A stretch of DNA of 64,000 nucleotides, from NCBI RefSeq assembly GCF_030272615.1, contig NC_081412.1:18823932-18887931 (forward strand). Direction: 5' to 3'. The position numbers were made by a program, and so were the translations under genes. Origin of the DNA: Cryptomeria japonica. Its lineage: Eukaryota; Streptophyta; Pinopsida; Cupressales; Cupressaceae. Of this stretch, positions 55,081 to 64,000 are shown one piece after another. Within the stretch, counting starts at the first letter, position 1; the number at the start of each line of letters is the position of its first letter. A model generated the notes under the pieces. The model had not been told where the DNA came from. It did no database searches and worked only from the letters and a program-made list of their open reading frames with translations.

Positions 55081-57540
55081 AATTTGTAACCTTTTTCACA
55101 CATCTGACTCACACTCAACAAATTATGTTTGAGGCCTTCCACATAGTATACATCATGTGCATTCAGTTTTCCATCAATTCTTAGTTTTCCTTTTCCCTTT
55201 ATTTTGATGGAGGAATTGTCTCCAAACCTTACCGATCCACCATTCCAATCTTCAAGTTAAATGAATTTTCTTTTGTCACCAGTCATATGGTTTGAGAAAC
55301 CACTATCTACCACCCATAGATTTTTCCTTTTAGCATGCAAGGCAGTCTGCACTATGAGACTTGATTCTACCTTTTCCTTTTCTTTCTCAACCCAAACTGG
55401 TTTGATTTCTTTCTTCTTGTCAGCTACTACATTCTTCTCAGCTTCAGATACCGGTTCTTGATTAGGATTTTCCTTCATATGCTTGATCTTCTTATTTTTG
55501 CATGACTTTTCTATGTGTCCAAAGTCTTGACAGTTATAGAATTTTACGCTTTCATTAAAGGGAACATCCTTAAAGCTATTGTAGGGTACCATTTTATTCT
55601 TCCTACAATCAAAACTCTTATGTCCATATCCATTGCACTCATAGCAAACAACATCCATATCTCAAAGTGCATTAAATGAATTTCTACTTTCATAATTCAT
55701 AGAAGGCTTATTTTTAACCTACAGTCAACTATTTTGTGCCCAAATTTATTACACCAGTAATAGTAACAATGAAAATTTGATACATATTGGTTGGGTTATC
55801 TTGGTCCTAAGTGGAACTACCTCATTGGGGGTCTTCCATTCATGTTGTTGAATCTGGTGAGTCCTTCTCGCTCAATTCTTGCTTTCCTCCTTGGGTCTAG
55901 ACATTTGTGCATGAAATGTGACCTCTGGTTCTTTTCTTTATACCGGTTTGGATGTCAATTTCCAACACTATTTGCATATGTCTTTTTGTCAACTTCCTTG
56001 CCTATAGTGAATGTCTTCTTTTCTTCACCTTAAATTAAATAAGTGAACATTATCTCTTTGTCAGATTTACCTTTGTGGGTTGAACCTTGACCAACTTCAA
56101 ATCCTAAGCCATCGGTGTCTTTGGATTGCTTTTGTTTGCTTGACATCTTATCCAAAGCCTCAGTGCTGCCTTAATACTTGCTTCTTATTTTTATTTCTTC
56201 CTTTCTTTCTTCAAGCTCCTTTCTGAGCTTTATTATTTCTGCTTCTAGCTCTTGATGCTCATTTTCTTTCTTTGTCAGATCAAGGACTGTAGCTTCACCA
56301 ATCATTTTAGTTTCTTCCAGGTGTAGCTTTAAGTCAGATATGATTTGACTGGACTCTTCCAGAGACTGCTTCAAGAGATCTTATTCATCTACTACAACAA
56401 GCTTAACCCTCTTGAGTTCTCTTCTTGTTTTACTTAATTCTTCAAGTGCATTGATAAGTTCACTCTCCAAATCCACTTCAGACTCAATATCCTCTTCTTC
56501 CTCATCTTCATCAGCATGTCTGTCAAGTGCCATGAAAAGATTTACTTTTTTGTGGTTCTCATGGTCGTCAGCTTCTGATGCATCTTTGTCATCTATTGTT
56601 TCATCCTCAATGGTATCTATGTTGTTTTGGTTCTGGTAGCCTCTTCTTCCCTCCCGATAGTCATTCCTTTCTCTGTCTTTTTTGGTAGATCTTTTGAACT
56701 CTCTTGACTCATCTCCACTAGTTTCTTTGTGATGACAACTTGCAGCGAAGTGTCCTACCTTCCCACAGTTGAAGCACTTAAGTGGTAGCTTTCTTTTGTA
56801 CCGGTTGGATCCTCTTTTGAGCTTCTTGAAAAAGTTTGCTACTTCAGCATCAAAGTATTCACTAGATTCTTTATGAGTAGTAGCTTCTTTCCCCCTTTTG
56901 GTGGTGTTGAATGTAGCTTCTTTCCTTTAGGAAGTGTCACTAGTTGTTCTCATCTCATAAGTTGTTAGGGAACCAAATAGTTCATCCATTGTAAAAGTCT
57001 TTAGGTCCTTGGCTTATTCTATGGGTGACACCTTAGTATCATATTTGGGAGTGAGAGATCTAATTATCTTTTTGACAAGAATTTCATCTGCAATCTCTTC
57101 TCCATGTCCTCTAATAGTATTCATAGTTTCATCAAACTTGTGAAGATAGTCTATAATTTTTTCATCATCTTTCATTTTGATGCTTTCTAGTTGTCTCCTT
57201 AGTGTTTGCATCTTGGCTTCTTTGACCTTTGCATTTCCCTCAAACAACCTCTGCAATATGTCCCATGTCTCCTTTGCTAAAACACAGTGCATGACTTTGA
57301 AAATTTCATTATCGGACAGTCAACTCAACATGGCATGTTTAGCCTTTGCATTATTTTCATACTCCTTTTTTGCATCCGGATCAGTGGGAGGAGTATTAAG
57401 AACAACATACCCATTCTTGACTGACATCCTTACATCAAAGCCAAGAGATGAAATATATGTCTCCATTCTTCTACTCTAGAAGGCATAGTTGGATCCATCA
57501 AACATGGGAGTTTTGAGGAAGCGGACTCACTTCTTTCCAT
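55081..57540 (-). pseudogene. RE7 copy b long gag and protease
   Basis: Same layout as copy a. Capsid: VLAKETWDILQRLFEGNAKV, KEAKMQTLRRQLESIKMKD; first zinc knuckle near 56740 with His-for-Cys type damage (CHHKETSGD follows); coiled coil MKQSLEESSQIISDLKLHLE (56374). Second zinc module: CYECNGYGHKSFDC intact (near 55620) and FYNCQDFGHIEKSC with its first Cys changed. Protease WVVDSGFSNHMTGDKRKF near 55270-55320. Frame broken many times. Confidence 0.85.
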
Positions 57541-57589
57541 TGTGCTCAAAGTCCAGAATCTACCCAAGATTTAGAGATAACCAGGAACC

Positions 57590-57605
57590 TAGGATCTGAT
57601 ACAAA
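57590..57605 (-). other. RE7 copy b primer-binding site (decayed)
   Basis: Minus strand TTGTATCAGATCCTAG next to LTR 3. The first base pair of the TGG is changed, but TATCAGA is retained. Confidence 0.65.
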
Positions 57606-57606
57606 T

Positions 57607-58306
57607 TGTTGAACCTAGAATGCCACTGAGAGGGGGGTGAATCAATGGTTCCTATAACTTTCTTCTTACTGTTCTAATCTTCAAACAATCAACTATTTAC
57701 TTAACCACTAAACAGTCATACTGATAATCCAAGAGAGAAAACCAAATATATCATTCACACACAAGAAACTCACAACCCCATATTTACGAGGAAAACCCAA
57801 TATGGGAAAAACCTTGGTGAGAAGAGTAGATGGAGACCACTGCTCTAATCCAGCCTCACAAGTAAAATATAGATTTACAAATATTTTGGGCACCAACCCA
57901 AGGAGCACCAACCCCTGCACCAAGCTTCAACTTGGCAATGTATAATGAAACACAATTTGAATACAGTTAAGGCTTCTTGTTGCAAATGAATTCTACAACT
58001 CTTGAATCAAATAACTTTGGCAATTTACGGTCTTTTCTTCTTCACTAGAACTCACACTACCAATTGTGGGATTGATGTCTCTATTTCTCAAACTTTGTTA
58101 TCTTTCTCTCATTCACAGATATAGTCTCTCAACATATTGTTTCACTCTAAAATGTTGCCTGCTCTGCCACACCTTACTGGTTAGACTCAACTATCAGACT
58201 ATGACACTACCGGTAGAATCCTCTCACCGATTTGCTTGCTCACTCACACTACAACTTGCTTAGATTACCTTCTGAAGTTTTCTCCTCACTCACTCTCACT
58301 TCTCTT
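57607..58306 (-). repeat. RE7 LTR 3, truncated
   Basis: 700 bp, tgttgaacctagaatgcc to cactctcacttctctt. It matches the first half of LTR 2 and stops there; the next bases cactaaatgtaatgctgac belong to RE6 RT. The last 726 or so bases of the LTR are missing. Confidence 0.9.
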
Positions 58307-59427
58307 CACTAAATGTAATGCTGACAATAATCTATATTATAAAGTCACTGATGATGATATTCTCATTATTGAATTTTTTGTTGATGACATCATTTTTGGA
58401 GGTGAAGATAAGTTGTGCATGGAATTTTTTAAGAATGTGGGGAAAGAATTTGAAATGTCTATGATTGGGGAAATGAAATTTTTCTTAGGTTTGCAAATTA
58501 CTCAGACTGGTAAAGGTATTTTCATTCTGTTAAACTAAGTATGCTAGGGAATTGTTGAAGAAATTTGGTATGGTAGATTCTAACCTGGTAAGTGCTCCTA
58601 TGGTTACAAGTGATAAATTGACAAGGAAAGATGAATCTGCATCGGTAAATCCTACAAGATACAAGTCTATGATGGGAGGTATGCTATATTTGACTCAGGC
58701 TAGGCCTAACATAATGAATGATGTTTTTATTGCATCTAGATTTCAGAGTGATCCTAGAGAAAATCATGAGAGTGTGGTGAAAATAATTTTTAGATACTTG
58801 CAAGATACATCTGAATATGGTTTGTGGTACCCTAAGGATGATGACTTTACTTTATGTGCATATACAGATGCAGATTGGGCTAGTGATGTTGATGACCAGA
58901 AAAGTACTTCCGATGGAGCTTTCTTTCTTGGAAAGAAGTTGGTTTCATAGATCAGCAAGAAACAATCATGTACTTCTTTATCTATGGCTGAAGCTGAGTA
59001 TGTCGATGTTGCTACTAATTATACACAAGTTCTATGGATGAATCAAATATTGAAGAATATTAAAGTACATTGCATTGGACTGGTAGTTATTCACTGTGAT
59101 AACTCTATTGTTATTGACATATCAAAGAATCTGGTATTTCACTCTAAAACAAAGCACATATCTATCAAGTATAACTTTTTGAAGGAGAAGCTAGAAGAAA
59201 ATGAAGTTATACTCATTTATGTGAACACTAAAGAGCAGATTGCAAATATTTTCACTAAACCTTTTCCTAAAGAATCACTTGAGTACCTGAGAGATAGATT
59301 AGGGGTTTCTGCCCCTTCAGCAAAGAACCGATTGATGCTATTTGGCATCAGTTCAGTATGCATTATCAGAGATATTATTCATTCCGGGATTGATGTGGGG
59401 ATGCTACTTCTCAAGGGGAGTACTTAG
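58307..59427 (+). pseudogene. RE6 copia RT end and RNase H
   Basis: Resumes mid-RT with TKCNADNNLYYKVTDDDILI, then the catalytic [32 protein letters not shown] frameshift near 58530 leads into LLKKFGMVDSNLVSAPMVT, GGMLYLTQARPNIMNDVFIA, and RNase H: YTDADWASDVDDQKSTSDGA with catalytic Asp kept, FFLGKKLVS, then a TAG (58948-58950) where Trp is usual, ISKKQSCTSLSMAEAEYVDV, IHCDNSIVIDISKNLVFHS, HISIKYNFLKEKLEE, IFTKPFPKESLEYLRDRLGV. The RT before TKCNADNN is missing. Confidence 0.92.
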
Positions 59428-59696
59428 CCTCGTGTTTTAGTGGTTTTTGTTTTTGCTTTGATATTTTTGTCAGATTTCTAGTATTGATGTCAAAGGGGGA
59501 GAGAAATCTGTGAAAAATAGAGCTTTATAGAGATATCATTCACAGTTGGAGTTTGGTCTTTGTTTCAAAACTTCATTGCTATATCTTTGTATGGGAAATT
59601 GTTTGTTGTCTTCCATTAGGGGAGACTTGTTTGGCATTTCTTGGCACTTTGATTTTTTTCAAATCTACTGTTGCCATCAATGCCCAAGGGGGAGAT
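59428..59696 (+). other. RE6 3' untranslated region and polypurine tract
   Basis: Contains aaagggggagagaa near 59491 and caatgcccaagggggagatt directly before the LTR at 59697. The second is the PPT by position. Confidence 0.78.
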
Positions 59697-60923
59697 TGTT
59701 GGCCATTTGGAGGAATTGATTATGTGTTGCATTGATGTTTTGTCATTCATGTCAACACTAATTGCTTTGGCTATTTACCGATATCCTTCTGGTCCCAATG
59801 GTTGTTTGGTTTCTGCTTGGATTGGATCATCATGATCCAACATGCTCCAGTATGATTGGGTTATGGCATTGGCTTATTCATGCTACTCAAATTCATGTTC
59901 AATCAGTTGGTTTTGATATGGTGATTGGATGCTATCCTATATGCTAGTGAACTTGGTTTGTTGTTTCGGCGAGGGTTTTATCGACAGAGCTTTGCTGAAG
60001 ATCTTTGATGATATGAATAAGTGGTGTTGGTGTGGCTTCTAGTGGAGATTCAGGATGCTAATGGTGATCATGTTCAAGACTTAGTTGATTGGGATTACTG
60101 CTTTGGCATAAGTGGACCTATATTGGGTCCCGGTATTATCTAGGTTATCAATCGACTTAATGTAACTTGTGGATTGGACCTCTCGATGTGTTTTTGAGAT
60201 ATCTTATGGGTTGGATATTATGTGTTTGGTCTTAGGCTGACATATTTTATAATTATGTAATTGGTTTATTGTCTGGTGTCCGAATTTATTGTTTATGGTT
60301 GAGGGTTTCTATATATATGATGTAAGATCTCATTGTAGATCATATGGTATGGATGGATATTTAAGGAGTGAATAATGTAATAATCATTCAGGTAGAGGAT
60401 TTGGTCGATCATTGGTGATAGAGTTGGGTTTATGTAAGAGGATTTAGCCCTCTGATATTGAGCTTAATCGAAACTATGTTTAGGCATAGGAGATGCTATC
60501 TTTGCATTTCATTCCTTCTTTCGGATTGTAGTCTGGATTTCTAAGTAGCCAGTGAGACTCCTTTTGTTATGAGTAGTGTGCTCTAGGTTGTTGGCCTTCC
60601 TACAAGTGTAGGCTCCTCAATTGTAATTTACATACTTACTGCAGAAGTATTATCTGACTGTGGGTAGGCTTCCCATCGTGGTTTTTCCCTTTACCGGGTT
60701 TTCCATGTATAAATGTTGGTGTCATGTGGATGGTATTTATTCTCTGATTATTGTTTACGCTTAATTGGTTTATCTTTTATTTCGGTAATTGGTTTATGCA
60801 TTTCGGTATTGATCTTTTGGGTTCTGGTATTAAAGTTTTAATTTCTTAAGGTTTCGATAATCTGGTGACAACTGATTCACCCCCCCCTCTCAGTTGTCTT
60901 TCGGTTATTTGAACTATCTAACA
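59697..60923 (+). repeat. RE6 3' LTR
   Basis: 1227 bp, tgttggccatttggaggaat to tttgaactatctaaca, matching 40069-41282 with scattered differences. Confidence 0.9.
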
Positions 60924-61088
60924 TGTCCCCCCTTTAGTTGTTCTACCCTCTGCTCATGATCTTACTGTATACCTAGTTGTGTACTCATGACATGGAGGTT
61001 GTTGTAAGGGGGGTTTGTTGTAATAACAAAGAAATGTTAAATTGATATGTTTTATTATTATTGTTACAAGTATTTTATTAATTAAAAG
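60924..61088 (-). pseudogene. Possible exon on the right of RE6
   Basis: A minus-strand frame reads TNPPYNNLHVMSTQLGIQ, stop, DHEQRVEQLKGG, ending at the RE6 boundary. Charged, Gln-rich sequence that could precede the tail at 39990-40068. No family recognised. Confidence 0.28.
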
Positions 61089-61440
61089 AACATTAGAGTG
61101 GTGCTCTTTACCTGATGGGGCCACATCATGTTCTTGAGCTTGTCTTATAGCCTCATGCTCAACATGTTGAACACCCTCTAAATCCTTTGGATTTGAAACA
61201 TGAAAGGTTACATTAATTAATACACTAATTATAATTAAATATATATGTTTAAAAAAACATTAGAGTGGTTCTCTTTACCTATTGGGCCCACATCATATTC
61301 CTAATCTTATCTTATAGCCTCATGATCATCATGTTGAACACCCTCTAAATCCTCTGGAGTTGAAACATGAAAGGTTACATTAATTAAAACACCAACTGCA
61401 ATTAAATATATATGTTAAAAATAACATTAGAGTGGTCCTT
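61089..61440 (-). repeat. 167-bp tandem duplication with exon-like content
   Basis: Units 61089-61255 and 61256-61422, exactly 167 bp apart, then the start of a third (61423-61440, aacattagagtgg...). The minus strand of the first unit reads DLEGVQHVEHEAIRQAQEHD then VAPS and is followed by G-GTAAAG, which looks like a splice donor. The second unit keeps DLEGVQHDDHEAIR and then has two stops. The repeated part spans flanking AT-rich (intron-like) sequence as well. Confidence 0.7.
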
Positions 61441-61770
61441 GTGGGGGAGTGTTGCAAGATCATAATGGCAATCTTGTTTCAGTGGTGGCGCTCCCCTTGG
61501 GAATTTAGACTAACCACCTTGCTGAAGCCATAGGAGCATAACAAGGACTCAACTTAGCTAGAAAACATAACTACAATCTTGTGTGGGTGGAGGGTGATTC
61601 CAAAAATATTATTAACTATCTTAAAGGTATATTGAAGCCCTCTTAGAATGTCAAAGTTTGGATTAATATTGCTAGGTAAACTATTAACCTTTTGATCAAT
61701 GCTTCATATCTGATCTTTTTAGGGAGTCCAACTATGTGGCCAATTGCTTAGCTAATAAGGGAGTGATAAG
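61441..61770 (+). pseudogene. LINE RNase H relic
   Basis: Plus-strand segments LQDHNGNLVSVVALPLG, TNHLAEAIGA-stop-QGLNLARKHNYNLVWVE, GDSKNIINYLKGILKPS and FRESNYVANCLANKGV. These follow the plant LINE RNase H pattern (AEA...A-L-x-GL-x-LA, GDS, R-x-x-N-x-x-A-x-x-LA). Stops and a frameshift interrupt it. It is a separate copy from 26560-27032. Confidence 0.75.
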
Positions 61771-62018
61771 TACCTACCAAATTAGTTGGACCAATGACAA
61801 TAAATCGAACACAAAACTCTATATGCTTTCTCTTCATGACAAAAGTCGAGGCAACTAATTTTATGAGTACTTTTTCTATCATAACTAGATATGTATCTAG
61901 AAACATCCACCCCTTCCCACATATAGCAAGTGGTCAATGTCATTATTGCATAATTAATTCGCATGCTTTGTGGGTCCATATTGGCTTCATTTGAGATTTC
62001 TTTCTCAATCTGAAAGTC
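61771..62018. other. Short spacer without recognised features
   Basis: No clear frame. It runs directly into the ORF at 62019. Confidence 0.4.
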
Positions 62019-62331
62019 ATGAGTTTCTTCAGTCACAAAGTGAAGAGAAGAATGGGTGGGGTCAAGAAGAGAATTGAACCTCCAAGCTGTGTGCAGATCA
62101 AGAAGGACAAGAAAACATGGAGGCTCCTAGAGAAAGGGGGTGCCACTCCATATATTGAGAGCTTACAAGGGAGAAATAAGGATGTGATGGCCTATTTTGA
62201 GAATCATTCGAAAGATAGCACTATCACTCTGCATGGGTGCAAGGTGCTAATTGATGAGAGTTTGATTATATAGGTCATTGGCCTCTCAACTGATGGGATG
62301 AAATATGTTGACAAAGAGAGAGAGAAGTAGA
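62019..62331 (+). pseudogene. Fragment of an unrecognised ORF
   Basis: 84 codons, basic at the start (MSFFSHKVKRRMGGVKKRIE), then WRLLEKGGATPYIESLQGRN, KDVMAYFENHSKDSTITLHG. After a TAG the same frame continues VIGLSTDGMKYVDKERE. The ending V-x-GL-x-x-DG-x-KY continues past the stop as if once coding. Possibly part of a gag-like or transposon-associated protein; no family can be named. Confidence 0.4.
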
Positions 62332-62365
62332 GGTAAGTAGGAAGGGAAAGGGTCAGAGTGAGATA

Positions 62366-62424
<59 letters not shown>

Positions 62425-62990
62425 ATATATTAGTAGAGGTAGGGAGGGAGTGAGGGGATGTAGATAAGTAGAGATAGGGAGGAAGTGAGGGGATGTATGT
62501 AGGGAGAGGGAGATAAGAGATAGAGATAAGTAGAGAGAGGGAAGGAAAGAAAGAGAGAGAGCTAGGGAGGGAGGGAGAGAGGTGAGATAGAGAAGAGAGA
62601 ATCTATGTGTGGTAGGTAGAGAAGAGAGGGGAGATATAGAAAAGAGTGAGAGAGATAGGTTGAAATCTTGGGGAAAGAGGAGAGAGTGAGATAGAGAGAT
62701 GTGAGAGAAAAGGGGAGAGGGATTATGATAGGAAGAGAGATAGGTATAGAGATTGAGGGATACAAAGAGAGTGAAATAGAGATATAGAGATAATGATAAT
62801 AGGAGCTTAGAGATTATTAAAAAATGACTAAGTTTGAGATTTTATAACATCTAGAGCTTGGGGAGAGAGGTGAGAGTGAGATAGAGAGAGGTAGAGAGGG
62901 AGGCGAAAGAGAGAGACAGGAAAATAGATAGGTCTAGAGCTTGGGGGAGACAAAGATTGTTAGATAGAGAGATAACAAGAGAATGATGAT
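62332..62990. repeat. Purine-rich tract with many GAGAG runs
   Basis: About 650 bp strongly biased to G and A on the plus strand, with recurrent agagagaggg, gataga and taagtagag words. No coding frame of note. Confidence 0.8.
62368..62421. repeat. (GA)n microsatellite
   Basis: About 27 uninterrupted GA repeats followed by gtatatatat. Confidence 0.95.
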
Positions 62991-64000
62991 AGTATCCCAT
63001 TGATAATTGAAATTTGGTGAAGTTTGAAAAATTATAATATCTCCTAAAATATAGAATCAACATTATGACTCCTAGAGCTCTAAAACCATTCTCAAACATC
63101 CTGCCAATATATACGTAAAATATAACTTAAATTTATCTTTGTCTTTTATACTTTAATGTTATATTTTATGTATATATCTTAATGAAAAAAACTATGTCAA
63201 GGCAAAAGGAATTAGCATCTAAGGCCATGTTCCCTTTCTAGCTTAATACCAACAAAACATGTATAGCTTGTCTTCCATAACACATACACATTATAACGCA
63301 TGCATGTTTTTTTCTCATAAAAGTGTGTACATATTTTTATTTTAAATAACACATACATGATTTTAATTCAAATAACACGTATGTGTTTTTGCTCAAATTG
63401 TCCAAGCCTTAACAAATACATGATTTTTAAATTTATTAAAAACATGCACACGTTTTGTTTGTTTTAGACATTTTTTTTTTCTACTAGCCAGTTTTTTTGT
63501 TCACCATATTGGTGCACATACCCCTAACAAGTTTCTTCAAAGAATAAAGCAATAAAAATAGTCTACAGAGTAGCATAAGGATAAATATTTTTCCTTGAAT
63601 TATTGCATTAGATCAGTTGGGGTAATGCTCCCAACACTAAATTAAGAATACAACATAAATAAAATTCACAAAGAAACTTGACCAACTTACTAAAATTTGT
63701 TTACATTCTTTGTACATCATTAGAACATAATTACAAACATCAATTTACCTCAAAAATTTTATTTTAGATACAATAATTATTTTGAAGCATTGTAGTTGTT
63801 TGATGGAGAAATGAGCTCTTAGCCTAGGGAAATAAACTAAGATAATAATTCCCAAATCACCATCAATCATTAGAGGAAGTGACACATAAGATCAAACTGT
63901 GGTTATAAAGGAGAGTTGGATGCTTTGTTTGATTACTTCCTTTTTATTTCATGTGAATATGTAATGACTAGTTACAATGACAGGAAATTGACAAGATTCA
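62991..64000. other. AT-rich DNA, nothing recognised
   Basis: Several A/T-rich stretches. No frame, LTR terminus or tandem array found; the next element probably lies outside the window. Confidence 0.5.

Larger units (their letters stand above)
43803..58306 (-). mobile_element. RE7: tandem copia array, three LTRs and two interiors
   Basis: Minus-strand LTRs of one family at 43803-45225, 50678-52103 and 57607-58306 (truncated), with two gag-pol interiors between them (45226-50677 and 52104-57606). The middle LTR is shared: it ends one interior and begins the other, with the polypurine tract on its right and the PBS on its left. The array replaced part of RE6's RT. Unequal recombination between LTRs of two copies gives this form; two independent nested insertions would leave four LTRs. 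Confidence 0.9.
40069..60923 (+). mobile_element. RE6: Ty1/copia LTR retrotransposon split by the RE7 array
   Basis: Plus-strand copia element with LTRs at 40069-41282 and 59697-60923, PBS, gag-protease-integrase on the left and RT-RNase H on the right, and polypurine tract before the 3' LTR. RE7 (43803-58306, minus) sits between them; about the first two thirds of RT is missing at the right junction. The flanking five bases are tatca and tgtcc, only three of five alike, so a TSD is uncertain. LTRs of the two sides are clearly the same family. Confidence 0.88.

Noticed and set aside
43803-58306. Two independent nested insertions instead of a tandem array
   Set aside because: That would need a fourth LTR and TSDs at inner borders; the middle LTR has a PBS on one side and a PPT on the other.

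Overview
The window is plant nuclear DNA made almost entirely of nested LTR retrotransposons, with short LINE and possible DNA-transposon relics between them. No intact host gene, rRNA, tRNA or CRISPR array was recognised. The signs of a plant are Ty1/copia polyproteins of plant type, primer-binding sites complementary to initiator tRNA-Met, LTRs that open TGTTG and close CAACA (or the reverse), and layered insertions. The nesting density suggests a large, TE-rich genome; a gymnosperm is plausible, but the sequence does not prove it.

Region 1 (1-17950) is a three-level nest. RE1 is a decayed + strand copia element. It is split by RE2 (copia, minus, 1397-16400, TSD attgg). RE2's 5' LTR is in turn split by RE3 (7671-15313, minus, TSD accca). 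RE3 has 1.7 kb LTRs and one large reading frame with a retropepsin and a G-patch, but no reverse transcriptase or integrase. It resembles the gag-pro part of plant Ty3/Tat-Ogre elements and must be non-autonomous.

Region 2 (17951-29609) holds a minus-strand LINE RT fragment, then RE4 (18540-26202, minus, TSD attta), then a LINE RNase H relic and about 2.5 kb with little recognisable. RE4 is a complete LTR element without protease, RT or integrase. It carries a gag-like ORF1 (coiled coil plus four CCHC-type knuckles) and a large ORF2 of unknown family with basic clusters and a K/E-rich tract. It is the best candidate here for something undescribed.

Region 3 (29610-38714) is RE5, a minus-strand copia element carrying two solo LTRs: one in integrase (33160-34076, +) and one in its 5' LTR (37355-38469, minus). 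Region 4 (38715-40068) has a dispersed GATAGT motif, an ATTCATTC-rich minisatellite and a possible C-terminal exon.

Region 5 (40069-60923) is RE6, a + strand copia element. It is interrupted by RE7, a minus-strand array with three LTRs and two gag-pol interiors (LTR-interior-LTR-interior-truncated LTR), the usual outcome of recombination between related copies. A deletion at the RE7/RE6 junction removed the first part of RE6's RT. Region 6 (60924-64000) has an exact-period 167-bp duplication that looks like a repeated exon, a LINE RNase H relic, an unrecognised open frame, a (GA)n microsatellite in a purine-rich tract, and AT-rich DNA.

Every polyprotein has stop codons or frameshifts, so no element here looks able to move by itself. 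RE3 and RE4 have the best preserved ends and target-site duplications. All assignments come from reading motifs by eye; no search or alignment was run.
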